From contig DBDD01000251.1 of assembly GCA_002293365.1 (NCBI GenBank), forward strand, positions 1 to 22,917: DNA of 22,917 nucleotides, in the 5' to 3' direction. This stretch comes from Christensenella sp. UBA941. Its GTDB lineage: Bacteria > Bacillota > Clostridia > Christensenellales > UBA941. Below the pieces are notes generated by a model. It saw only the letters and a program-made list of their open reading frames with translations, searched no databases and was not told where the DNA came from. A program made the translations under genes and the position numbers. Every line of letters begins with the position of its first letter. Positions within the stretch are counted from its first letter, which is position 1. Shown one piece after another: positions 8,454 through 16,363 of the stretch.

Positions 8454-8816
8454 TTTTGTTAATCTCCCTTAGCATTAATTTGACATAGGCAATAAAAGCG
8501 GTAGGGTTACCGCCCGGCTATGTAGAGCTTGCGAGATTTGCTTTAGTAAAACAGCGGCGAGACGGATAAGAAAGAGAGCTGCTAAATTATAATATTCGCG
8601 GGCGGTTTGGGATGATACTAACACGTCGAAATAAGATGCGATTTTCAACAGAAAATGCGGCTTTCAGCTTGGGGCGTGTGGATTTCGGTTGTCGATGTTG
8701 CGATATCGAAGAAGTAGTGTTTTAGTACTTTTGCATGTTGCCGTAAAATAATTACGGATGTCGTTGACTATATCCCGAAAACTGGTCTATACTGTAATTA
8801 TGCGGGAGGTGCTATC
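8454..8816. other. Divergent intergenic region with a leader hairpin
   Basis: This 363-base gap lies between the DUF11-like gene (minus) and the ATPase gene (plus) and is AT-rich with no coding frame I can support. It holds the plus-strand promoter at 8764-8793. Near the minus-strand gene an imperfect inverted repeat spans 8483-8523: outer arms ACATAG/CTATGT and an inner stem GCGGTA/TACCGC with a four-base loop (8498-8513). Read on the minus strand, the inner stem is followed by TTTTATT, so it could attenuate transcription into the DUF11-like gene. No riboswitch class fits well. Confidence 0.5.
8764..8793 (+). promoter_or_regulatory. Promoter of the ATPase-TOPRIM pair
   Basis: TTGACT (8764-8769) and TATACT (8788-8793) are separated by 18 bases, each one base from the sigma-A consensus. 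The GGGAGG ribosome-binding site (8804-8809) and the ATG at 8817 follow closely, giving a very short leader. Confidence 0.8.
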
Positions 8817-9926
8817 ATGCTCAAGCTATTTGAAGTGTCGGGGTATAAAAACTTCGATAAAAAAATAACGTTAGATTTCTCCGATGTTCACGACTATCAG
8901 TTTAATACGGAATGCATTAACGACGGATTGCTCGGGAAGATTTTAATATACGGGAAAAACGCGATCGGCAAATCGAATTTTTGTAAAGCGCTGCATGATG
9001 TCTATCAGCATATCCAATATGCACAGCCCGATGAATACGATCCGACATACTTAAATGTCGACAGCAAGAATGATTATGCGGAATTTCGATACGTGCTGTG
9101 GTTGGATAAGCATACGGTCGAGTATACTTACCGAAAAACCGCATATAAAAAGCTTGTTTATGAAAAGGTCATTATTAATGATAAGCTGTTGTTTGTAGTC
9201 GACAAACGCAACCCGCAGGACATGCAGATTGCTGGCTTAGAGGAATTGGCTCCTAGCTTAAATAAAAGCTTTGCAGATTTTGAGCAGGTCGATTGCGCAT
9301 TAAATTATGTTGTTGCCAATACTCCGTTGAATTATTTGGATCCGCTGAAGCAGGCGTATGATTTCCTTCGGCTTAGCTACTTGGATTGTACGAGTGAAAG
9401 TTTGAAACGTACCGGCCGTTTCTTTTCTGCTCAAATTGTCGACCATCCTGAAATCCTGCCAGCGCTCCAAGAATTTTTGTGCGCAGCGGGCATTTGTGAT
9501 ACCTTGGCCATTTTAGAAGATCCGACAGGAAAGAAAAAATTATACTTTAATACGAATCCCGAGAAGCCGCTCCTGTTTGATGATGCTGCCTCAACCGGCA
9601 CCAAGGCTCTGTGTACCTTTTTTTATATGTATTCTTTTCTCAGTGAATCGGAATTAACCGGCACTTTTATTTTAGATGAATTCGACGCGTATTATCACTA
9701 CGAGCTCTCAGAAAATATCGTAAGAATGAGTAAGTCGCTTAAAAATATGCAGGTCATCTTCACCACCCACAACACCACCCTTATGTCCAACGACCTGATG
9801 CGGCCCGACTGCCTTTTCATTCTGACTAAAGACGGCTTAACGTCGCTTGTCAACGCAACGACGAGGGAACTTAGGGAAGGACATAATCTTGCGAAACTGT
9901 ATATGGGTGGCGATTTCAATGTCTAG
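8817..9926 (+). CDS. AAA/ABC-type ATPase (AAA_15/AAA_21-like), putative defence ATPase
   Basis: A 369-residue SMC/RecF/OLD-like ATPase. Walker A is YGKNAIGKSN (Lys52). A signature-like STGTKAL lies near residue 260, Walker B is FILDEFDAYYH (Asp287-Glu288), and a His switch IFTTHNT follows near residue 318. The C-terminal ELREGHNLAKLYMGG is a tail I associate with ATPases of AbiL-type pairs. In such systems the ATPase senses invasion and holds or releases a nuclease-like partner; here the partner is the overlapping downstream TOPRIM-like gene. A good promoter and GGGAGG set the start. Codon use is visibly more AT-rich than in the neighbouring metabolic genes, hinting at horizontal acquisition. 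No helicase, retron or methylase lies nearby. The ATPase fold is sure; the defence role is inferred from architecture. Confidence 0.85.
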   Translation: MLKLFEVSGYKNFDKKITLDFSDVHDYQFNTECINDGLLGKILIYGKNAIGKSNFCKALHDVYQHIQYAQPDEYDPTYLNVDSKNDYAEFRYVLWLDKHTVEYTYRKTAYKKLVYEKVIINDKLLFVVDKRNPQDMQIAGLEELAPSLNKSFADFEQVDCALNYVVANTPLNYLDPLKQAYDFLRLSYLDCTSESLKRTGRFFSAQIVDHPEILPALQEFLCAAGICDTLAILEDPTGKKKLYFNTNPEKPLLFDDAASTGTKALCTFFYMYSFLSESELTGTFILDEFDAYYHYELSENIVRMSKSLKNMQVIFTTHNTTLMSNDLMRPDCLFILTKDGLTSLVNATTRELREGHNLAKLYMGGDFNV

Positions 9927-10689
9927 CGGCAGAATGCTCATAGTCGTTGAGGGTGAAGATCCGGATATTGCGCTGATGGAAAAGCTGCTAAACATCTACG
10001 GCATAGCCGTAAACCGCGATATCATCCCCTACGGCACCAACATCCATAATCTGTGCCGCTCATTGCTCCGTGAAAAAGATATTACCGACGTCGATTTGCG
10101 GCTCCATCTGCGCGAACACGAGAAGGATCCGGAAAAGAAAGCCATCTTTGAGCATAGGTTTTCCGAAGTCCTTCTAATATTCGATTTAGATCCACAGGAT
10201 TCGTCTCTATCACGCAAAGAGCTTTTGAGGTTAACGAACCACTTTGCAGAATCGACCGAATCGGGCAAATTGTATCTCAACTACCCAATGATTGAGGCGT
10301 TTTACCATATGAAGAGTATCCCTGACGCGGACTATGACAATCGAACGGCGTCGCTAAAAGAGCTTAAAGCCAGGCAATACAAGCCGCGCGTCGACCGCGA
10401 GAGCCGTAACGGCAGGAAGCGCAGCCTATTTGCCACCGATAAAAATGAATGCGATTGTGTTATTCGGCAGAATATCGATAAAGCGTGGCTGTTAGCGACG
10501 GTATATCAGCAGGCGGAAGATATACGCGACAATGCTCCGTCGCAATCAGCGATATTGAGCGGTCAGTTGGACAAACTGAGCAGCGAGGGAGTTGTCTCGG
10601 TTCTTTGTACATGCCCGTTCTATATATCCGATTACAACCCGGATTTGATACGCCAGTATTCTGCCGCCGATAGCTCTACCAATACTTAA
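9919..10689 (+). CDS. TOPRIM-like protein, putative effector nuclease
   Basis: A 256-residue protein with TOPRIM-type residues: Glu11 at the end of strand one in LIVVEGEDPD, and Asp89/Asp91 in LLIFDLDPQD, the metal-binding pair. A further motif YPMIEAF (Glu126) recurs in this kind of protein. This resembles the second component of ATPase-TOPRIM systems such as PARIS (AriB, DUF4435), AbiL and RloB-like proteins, where it acts as a nuclease effector. I cannot assign it to one family by eye. I chose the ATG at 9919 because the TOPRIM motif starts immediately after it; a frame open from 9847 would add residues with no homology features inside the ATPase gene. It overlaps the ATPase gene by eight bases, which implies coupled translation and a shared function. 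Confidence 0.75.
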   Translation: MSSGRMLIVVEGEDPDIALMEKLLNIYGIAVNRDIIPYGTNIHNLCRSLLREKDITDVDLRLHLREHEKDPEKKAIFEHRFSEVLLIFDLDPQDSSLSRKELLRLTNHFAESTESGKLYLNYPMIEAFYHMKSIPDADYDNRTASLKELKARQYKPRVDRESRNGRKRSLFATDKNECDCVIRQNIDKAWLLATVYQQAEDIRDNAPSQSAILSGQLDKLSSEGVVSVLCTCPFYISDYNPDLIRQYSAADSSTNT

Positions 10690-10724
10690 CTAAGAAGTAA
10701 ATGACGCAAAGGAATTTTTTCTAT

Positions 10725-12131
10725 ATGCCCAACGCCACCGTTACCGTACACAGGCTTCAAAGCCCACATCAGTCTTCCAGCTTTACCGAGTTCCAGCCGC
10801 TGAACTTAGCCTTGTGCGAGGAGCTTTTTTCGGCGGTCGCGGCGATTTTTGACGCGGCGGGGGGGGCGGGGCTGCTAAAAAAGAGCGGCGACGTTTACCT
10901 AAAGCCAAACGGTATCGATTCTAAGCCGTATGCGCATACCCGCCCGGAGCTTCTGGAAGCGGTTTTCCGCTACTGGAGGGAGCGGGGTGCGCGGCGGATA
11001 TTTCTTTTTGAAAACGCGACCCAATCAAACTTTACCCGCATGGTCTTTGCCATTACGGGTTATAGCAAAATTTGCAGGCAATACGGCGTAAAGGAAGTCT
11101 ACCTCGACGAAGAGAAGTCCGTGCGCTTTGAATTCAAGGGGCGTCTCCCGGCGGCGGAGAACAGCGGCGGATACTGCGGAACCACATTCGAAATACCGCT
11201 GTTTATAGTTGACAATTTGATTGAGCGAGCAGACGAGAACCTCTATATCAATCTGCCCAAGCTCAAAACCCACTCTATGGCCGGGGTGACTCTGGGCATA
11301 AAAAATCAATGGGCCTTTCCACAGCAAAACGACCGCCGGAGCGACCATAACTATAATTTGCCCCATAAGCTTGTGGACGTGCTGGGCTACATACAGCCGG
11401 ATTTTACCCTAATAGAGGGCGTCGAGGGTACCGTCCACGGACACTATCCTGTAACGCGCTTCGCTGATGAATGCGTAAAGCCCTTTCGCGTATTGATCGG
11501 AAGCGATAACGTCGTCGCGGCGGATCTAGCCGGCGCGCGGCTATTCGGCCTTACGGCGGAGGATGTTCCGCACCTTGAGATCGCAATGGAGCGCGGGTAC
11601 GGCAAGGACGTGAAGAGCTTTGAAGACATCGAGATAATCGGTGATATTTCAGATTTTGACGAAAAATACGAAACGGATCTGCTGCCAAAATTTCCGGACG
11701 ACGTAACGGTTTTAAAAGGCAAAGAGCGCCTATGCCGCGAAGGCTGCAAAAACAATCCTTTGACGCTTTTACAGGTGCTGGCTTATGATTATGGCGGTAA
11801 GGGCGGATGGACTATGGTTATGGGCAAGGGCCATGATCCTGCCGAAATTGACGCCGTTATGGGCCGCGTATTGGTTATGGGGCGTTGCGCGCGCGCCGAG
11901 ATCGGCGATAGGCTTATACGCCGGCTTGGCAAAAAGAACGTATATTTCAGTGGTCACTGCAACGATCTTTGCGCTACGCTTAACGCCATGTGCCATCTGA
12001 TGGGCGTTAGTCCGCTAAAGCTCGCTCCTATGCCGTTTATTCAAGCGCTCGGGCTCTTTATGGCGTCAAAGCTGCGCGGCACCAAGGCAAATATCCCATT
12101 CCTGCTTGCGGATAAGATCAAAGCCGTTTGA
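10725..12131 (+). CDS. DUF362-domain protein with cysteine-rich C-terminus
   Basis: A 468-residue protein. The N-terminal two thirds match DUF362: VYLKPNG near residue 60, the following HTRPELLEAVFRY, NLPKLKTHSMAGVTLGIKN, and DNVVAADLAGARLFG. The function of the family is not firmly known; members are often tied to iron-sulfur proteins. The last third adds cysteines at 337, 341, 388, 412, 416 and 423 (Cys-x3-Cys and Cys-x3-Cys-x6-Cys), which do not form a ferredoxin motif but could hold a metal or Fe-S cluster. It leads the GRE operon, 31 bases before the activase, so an electron-transfer, maturation or substrate role with the GRE is plausible. I prefer ATG 10725, which has AAAGGA at 10708-10713; ATG 10701 is in frame but has no ribosome-binding site. 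Confidence 0.75.
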   Translation: MPNATVTVHRLQSPHQSSSFTEFQPLNLALCEELFSAVAAIFDAAGGAGLLKKSGDVYLKPNGIDSKPYAHTRPELLEAVFRYWRERGARRIFLFENATQSNFTRMVFAITGYSKICRQYGVKEVYLDEEKSVRFEFKGRLPAAENSGGYCGTTFEIPLFIVDNLIERADENLYINLPKLKTHSMAGVTLGIKNQWAFPQQNDRRSDHNYNLPHKLVDVLGYIQPDFTLIEGVEGTVHGHYPVTRFADECVKPFRVLIGSDNVVAADLAGARLFGLTAEDVPHLEIAMERGYGKDVKSFEDIEIIGDISDFDEKYETDLLPKFPDDVTVLKGKERLCREGCKNNPLTLLQVLAYDYGGKGGWTMVMGKGHDPAEIDAVMGRVLVMGRCARAEIGDRLIRRLGKKNVYFSGHCNDLCATLNAMCHLMGVSPLKLAPMPFIQALGLFMASKLRGTKANIPFLLADKIKAV

Positions 12132-12162
12132 CGGCGTACCAGACGGTAATTAGAGGTGTCAA

Positions 12163-13038
12163 ATGGGACTGGTATTCAACATTCAGCGCTTCAGTACAAG
12201 AGATGGCCCCGGCATCCGTACAACTGTCTTCCTAAAAGGCTGCAATCTCAATTGCGCTTGGTGCCACAATCCGGAAGCGATAGCTCCGCAGGCGCAGCTG
12301 CAATTCTTTTTCGAAAAATGCAGCCAATGCGGGCGCTGCGCCGCTGCTTGCGCCAAAGGGGCGCATGGCTTTAATGCGGGAGCGCATACTTTCAATCGCG
12401 AGCTCTGCAATGCGTGCGGCGCTTGCATAGAGAGCTGCTATTCCGACGCGCTCAGGCTGGCCGGTGCGGAGATGACGGCGCAAACGGTAATCGAAGTCGT
12501 CCTAAAGGACAAGCGCTTTTATGATCAATCGGGCGGGGGGCTTACCATATCGGGCGGCGAACCGCTGATGCAGCGCGGTTTTACGCTGGAACTGCTCCGG
12601 GCGGCGAAGGCTCACGGGATTCATACCGCAATAGATACGGCGGCGTTGGCCGAATTTTCCGTTTTCGAAAAGCTGCTTCCCGAGGCCGATCTGATTTTAC
12701 TCGACATAAAGTGTATGGATCAACCGCTGCATAAGCGATTGACAGGCGCGAGCAACGAAATAATACTGGATAACGTAAAGAGGCTCGTAAAAATGAGAGT
12801 GCCGCTGATCGTTAGAATACCACTGATTGGCGGTATAAACGACGACGCGCAAAACGCTTCCGAAACAGCCGCAGTTCTTAGAAACGGGAACGTCCTAAAG
12901 GTGGAGCTTTTGCCATATCACAGCCTTGGCGTTTATAAAGCGTCGAGTATCGGAAAAACAATGCAAAAGTTTTTGACGCCGCCCAGCGAGCGTCTGGCCG
13001 CGTTTGCCGGCCATTTTAAATGTGAGGTTACGTATTAA
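12163..13038 (+). CDS. Glycyl radical enzyme activase (radical SAM, with two ferredoxin-like clusters)
   Basis: Radical SAM protein that uses S-adenosylmethionine and an electron to abstract hydrogen from the glycine of its partner enzyme. In 291 residues the radical SAM motif Cys27-x3-Cys31-x2-Cys34 lies in KGCNLNCAWCHNPE, directly after the TRDGPGIRTTVFL segment typical of PFL-activase relatives. An inserted domain has two [4Fe-4S] ligand sets (Cys53/56/59/63 and Cys82/85/88/92), as in activases of dehydratase- and lyase-type GREs but not of pyruvate formate-lyase itself. The GGGLTISGGEPLMQ segment contributes to SAM binding. AGAGGTG precedes the ATG. The gene is 23 bases upstream of the GRE, its evident target. 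Confidence 0.95.
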   Translation: MGLVFNIQRFSTRDGPGIRTTVFLKGCNLNCAWCHNPEAIAPQAQLQFFFEKCSQCGRCAAACAKGAHGFNAGAHTFNRELCNACGACIESCYSDALRLAGAEMTAQTVIEVVLKDKRFYDQSGGGLTISGGEPLMQRGFTLELLRAAKAHGIHTAIDTAALAEFSVFEKLLPEADLILLDIKCMDQPLHKRLTGASNEIILDNVKRLVKMRVPLIVRIPLIGGINDDAQNASETAAVLRNGNVLKVELLPYHSLGVYKASSIGKTMQKFLTPPSERLAAFAGHFKCEVTY

Positions 13039-13061
13039 AATCTAAAAAGGGGCGATGGACA

Positions 13062-15362
13062 ATGACTGCATCTCAATTGATGGAGCGCGTGCAAGAGGAT
13101 CTTCGCAAGGATTATCGTCTGACGTTCATGGAGCGGGTTCGCTTATTGCTGGAAACGGAGGATATGTTTACGGATAGCCCCCCGGCATTGCGATATGCGA
13201 GTACGCTTCGTCATATTTTATCCGGAATCTCAAAGCCGGTTCGCCCGGACGAGGCTATTTTGGGCTCGGTTAATGAAGAGATACCTTCGGAAGAGGAGCG
13301 GCTTGAGGTTGAGCGGCGGTATGAAATTTGGTGGGATATCCCGCTCGAAGAGATACAGAAAAAGATGCTGTTCTATTACTCCGACGAATGGCGCAAGTGC
13401 CGCGCTCCTTGGTTTATCAGCTTGGGGCATCTTGCTTTAGACTGGGAGTCGCTTATCGGGGAAGGGCTCGGGGGCTTGCGCGCGAAAGCACTAAAAAGGC
13501 TTGAAAACGAGACGGAATCCGCAAAGCGGTCTTTTTTGAGCGGAGCCGTCCAATGCTATGAAGCTATCACAGAGTATATTTTGAGCTATGCTCAAGCCGC
13601 GAAAGCCGCGGGCGCGCCGCTTCAGGGCGAAAGGCTAGAGCGCGTCGCTTCCGGACCGGCAAAAAGCTTCGCGGACGCGCTTCAGCTGATCTGGAGCGTC
13701 ACGCTTGTAGCGCAGAAAGTATGCGGCTGCGGCGTTTTAAACTTTAGCCGTATGGATCAATACTTGTATCCGCTCTATGCTCAAGACACTGGGAGCGGCG
13801 TTTTGACGCGCGAGGCGGCTTTGGAATTAATACGGGAGTTCTATTTTAAAAATAACGAGATCATGGCCGCAATAGACCATATGTCCATCGAAACAACCGA
13901 AGTAAAGCATACGCTGGAGGTTACCTTCGACGACCCGAATTATCTTACGCTGGGGGGGCTATTGCCAAGCGGTGCTTCCGGTGTAAACGAGCTCTCCTAT
14001 TTGATGGTACAAGCCGCGCATGAGCTTAGGCTGCGCAATCCGTTTATAGTGGTGCGGTACCATTCCGGTATCGACGGACGTTTCCTCGATAAAGTATGCG
14101 CGGCCATGCGCGATAACGCTACGCTCGTCATCTATAACGACGAGACGATGATCAAGGCGCTGAAAGAGTTTGGCGTCAAGGAGCCGGAAGTCTACGACTA
14201 TGGCTTTTTCGGATGCAACGATCCCAACATTCCCGCGGAAGAAGGCGGCTTGAGACAGCTTTGGTTCAACCTTGCGAGGCCGTTGGAGCTGGTATTGAAT
14301 AGGGGCGATTATCCGCTTGAGCCCAAAGGCGATAATGTGCAAAAGGACTGCGAATTTCCCCTGTACGACCGCATGACCAGCATAATGCGCGGCGCGTATT
14401 ACGGCGTCGATATGGGCGATGTCGACGCGATTAGCGATATGGCAGAGTTCATGAGGCGCTATCGCGAACAGGTGCGGTATCTTATGCGGGAATTCCGCAA
14501 GGGATTTGAGCGGGATATGGCGCTGGAGCGTTCGCTAACGGACGGACGTATGCGCATTGAGGATTGCTTTCTTCGCGGCACGGTGGACGCCGCTAAAAGC
14601 TGGACGTTCGGCGGAACAAAATATCATAAAATCGTCAATCAAGCCGTGGGGCTCGCGACTGTGGCCGATAGCCTCTACGCGATAGAAAAACTCGTCTTCA
14701 TCGATAAGCGCATGAGCATGAGCGAGCTCGCCGCCCTTTTGCGAAGCGATTACGCGGGCAATGATGAAATGCCGCTTTTCCTAAAAAAAAGAATCGATAA
14801 GTTTGGGAACGATCTGGATCATGTGGATCGCTATGCGGCCGAAATAGCCGATATTTTTGCCGGCGAGATGCTTTTGGCCAACGGCCCGGAATATCTGTAT
14901 CAAATGTGGCCGACGATATCCTCCGACCGCGCGTTTACGCTAATGGGAACGTTTATCGGCGCGACGCCGGACGGCCGCAAGGCGCGAGAACCATTGAGTG
15001 AAAATCAGTCTCCGGCCGAAGGTATGGATGTATCCGGACTAACGGCGCTTTTGAATTCGGTTTCGAAGCTGCCGTTTAGGCGTATTACAGGGGGTCCGCT
15101 CAATATCCGCGTCCATCCGGGCTCCGTCGCGGGAGAGGAAGGCCTAAAGGCGCTTGCGGCGCTGCTGCGTACATATCTGGAGAGCGGTGGGATGCAAATC
15201 CAGATGAACGTCGTAGACGCCAAGACTCTTCGGGAAGCCCAGAAGAATCCTGACGCCTACCGCGGGCTTTGCGTCCGGGTTACAGGCTACAGCGCGTTTT
15301 TCACGCAAATGGGCAAGCAAGCGCAAGAGGAGTTGATCCGGCGTACGGAGCTGTGCAATTAG
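13062..15362 (+). CDS. Glycyl radical enzyme with an unusual Cys-Asn-Asp active-site motif, substrate unknown
   Basis: A 766-residue member of the pyruvate formate-lyase/glycerol dehydratase superfamily, slightly short for its dehydratase and lyase relatives. The C-terminal glycyl radical loop is intact: RVTGYSAFF, with Gly742 as the radical site (codon 15285-15287). The thiyl-radical loop is FFGCNDPNIP, with Cys385. In glycerol, propanediol, choline, hydroxyproline and isethionate enzymes this loop reads Gly-Cys-Val/Ile-Glu, the Glu acting as general base; here it is Asn386-Asp387. The following LWFNLARPLELVLNRG matches the usual FNLAK-LEL-LN-G segment, so the alignment is secure. AAAAGGGG at 13045-13052 sets the start. 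It should be active only without oxygen. No microcompartment shell or aldehyde dehydrogenase gene lies nearby, so the known compartment-linked GREs are not clearly supported. Confidence 0.92.
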   Translation: MTASQLMERVQEDLRKDYRLTFMERVRLLLETEDMFTDSPPALRYASTLRHILSGISKPVRPDEAILGSVNEEIPSEEERLEVERRYEIWWDIPLEEIQKKMLFYYSDEWRKCRAPWFISLGHLALDWESLIGEGLGGLRAKALKRLENETESAKRSFLSGAVQCYEAITEYILSYAQAAKAAGAPLQGERLERVASGPAKSFADALQLIWSVTLVAQKVCGCGVLNFSRMDQYLYPLYAQDTGSGVLTREAALELIREFYFKNNEIMAAIDHMSIETTEVKHTLEVTFDDPNYLTLGGLLPSGASGVNELSYLMVQAAHELRLRNPFIVVRYHSGIDGRFLDKVCAAMRDNATLVIYNDETMIKALKEFGVKEPEVYDYGFFGCNDPNIPAEEGGLRQLWFNLARPLELVLNRGDYPLEPKGDNVQKDCEFPLYDRMTSIMRGAYYGVDMGDVDAISDMAEFMRRYREQVRYLMREFRKGFERDMALERSLTDGRMRIEDCFLRGTVDAAKSWTFGGTKYHKIVNQAVGLATVADSLYAIEKLVFIDKRMSMSELAALLRSDYAGNDEMPLFLKKRIDKFGNDLDHVDRYAAEIADIFAGEMLLANGPEYLYQMWPTISSDRAFTLMGTFIGATPDGRKAREPLSENQSPAEGMDVSGLTALLNSVSKLPFRRITGGPLNIRVHPGSVAGEEGLKALAALLRTYLESGGMQIQMNVVDAKTLREAQKNPDAYRGLCVRVTGYSAFFTQMGKQAQEELIRRTELCN

Positions 15363-15378
15363 ATAAACGCTGATCAAC

Positions 15379-15441
15379 TGTAGGGGCGGATGGCAATCCG
15401 CCCGCAGATTAGGCTCGGGACGATTGCCATCGTCCCCTACA
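15379..15441. repeat. Double-hairpin palindromic intergenic repeat
   Basis: Two adjacent hairpins, each with an 8-base stem and 4-base loop: GGGCGGAT-GGCA-ATCCGCCC (15384-15403) and GGGACGAT-TGCC-ATCGTCCC (15417-15436). They are also inverted copies of each other, bounded by TGTAGGGG (15379-15386) and its complement (15434-15441). The loops are exactly complementary. Sequences of the GTAGGGGCGG...CCGCCC type resemble small dispersed repeats known in Bacillota genomes. The element sits between two convergent operons and could also limit readthrough, although no T-run follows it. Confidence 0.8.
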
Positions 15442-15497
15442 TTCGCTTTAATCATCGTTTTCTTAGATTCGCGTTTTGATAGAGCGATAAATCGGCC

Positions 15498-16340
15498 TTA
15501 CTGAAACTTGCCGATCGCGGCTGTCGCTTCTTCACAAAAGCGCATTATATGATCCCGGATAAAAGCATCCGGCGCAAGCGAGTCGTCCAATATCAGGGCC
15601 GTCATATCCATGCCAAAGCTGCAAGTGACGACCTCGTCGCATTCCCTCGGCGCATAAAACGTGGCGTTTGCGCGCCGCCGTCCAAGCGCCGCTAAGTCGA
15701 AGCGCTTTTTTGGCGTACATTGCGAAGCGTAGGCCGCAATCAGCGCCCGCGCCAGCTTTGGCTTTGACGACGTATCCATCAAAAGCTTATCCGCGTCGCA
15801 AAGCCAGTCTAAACTCCGCCACACCTCGCAGCCATAGAGCTTTTTGGGGCGCACGTCTTTCGGCAGAGCGCGGATGGCCTCTATAACGCGCAGAGAAACG
15901 GCTAAATGCGTTTCGTGCTTATCCGCGAGGTTATGAGTATAGACCTCATCGGGGGCGCAGCGCTCCAGCAGCGCGACTATATCGGCAATTGCATCCTTTG
16001 TATTGCGAACGCGCTCGCTGCTGTATTCCAGCTGGGCTACGAACGAATAGCGCCCAATTTCGGCGGCTTTAAGCTGCTCCGCGGATCTATCGGCGTGGAT
16101 TTGCTCGTTGGTATAGTTCCTGTATTTACCCGAACGCGGAGCGCCACCACCGTCGGTTAATATGACGGCGGAAAACCATTGATCCTTGGAGTCATAACAT
16201 TTTGCGATAGGGCCGTACGCCATGATTTCGCCGTCGTCTTGATGCGCGGCAATGCACAGCGCGGTCGTTCTTTTCAAAGCCTCGTTAACGCTAGCCCTAT
16301 CAGGCACAAATATGTTGGCCTGTTCGTTTTTGAATTTCAA
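15498..16340 (-). CDS. PIG-L family deacetylase (first of two)
   Basis: Zinc-dependent deacetylase of the PIG-L/LmbE family, which removes acyl groups from N-acylated sugars or small thiols. The 280-residue protein has the metal and catalytic motif AHQDD (His33, Asp35, Asp36) and the second metal site HNLADKHETH (His142, His145). AHQDD rather than AHPDD is common in sugar-cluster members. Translation appears to start at TTG 16340, with GGGAG ten bases upstream; the nearby ATG is out of frame. It lies 23 bases after the PfkB kinase gene and is the last gene of the minus-strand operon. At about 30 percent longer than the other PIG-L protein here and with different surroundings to the motifs, it is not a recent duplicate. 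Confidence 0.88.
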   Translation of the reverse strand: MKFKNEQANIFVPDRASVNEALKRTTALCIAAHQDDGEIMAYGPIAKCYDSKDQWFSAVILTDGGGAPRSGKYRNYTNEQIHADRSAEQLKAAEIGRYSFVAQLEYSSERVRNTKDAIADIVALLERCAPDEVYTHNLADKHETHLAVSLRVIEAIRALPKDVRPKKLYGCEVWRSLDWLCDADKLLMDTSSKPKLARALIAAYASQCTPKKRFDLAALGRRRANATFYAPRECDEVVTCSFGMDMTALILDDSLAPDAFIRDHIMRFCEEATAAIGKFQ

Positions 16341-16363
16341 AATATCTGTTCTCCCATTTTGTA

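Noticed and set aside
8483..8560. Possible c-di-GMP (GEMM-like) riboswitch upstream of the DUF11-like gene on the minus strand
   Set aside because: Words such as GCAAA, CGCAAGC and AGCCGGG occur in a suggestive order, but the first paired element with its tetraloop has no room and the closing stem does not form. I keep only the hairpin.
8454..10700. Insertion-element or integrase boundaries around the ATPase-TOPRIM pair
   Set aside because: The composition suggests transfer, but I found no transposase, integrase, flanking direct repeat or tRNA site in the visible sequence.
13062..15362. Pyruvate formate-lyase assignment for the GRE
   Set aside because: PFL has two adjacent active-site cysteines and an activase without ferredoxin clusters. 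Here there is a single cysteine in GCND and the activase has two clusters.
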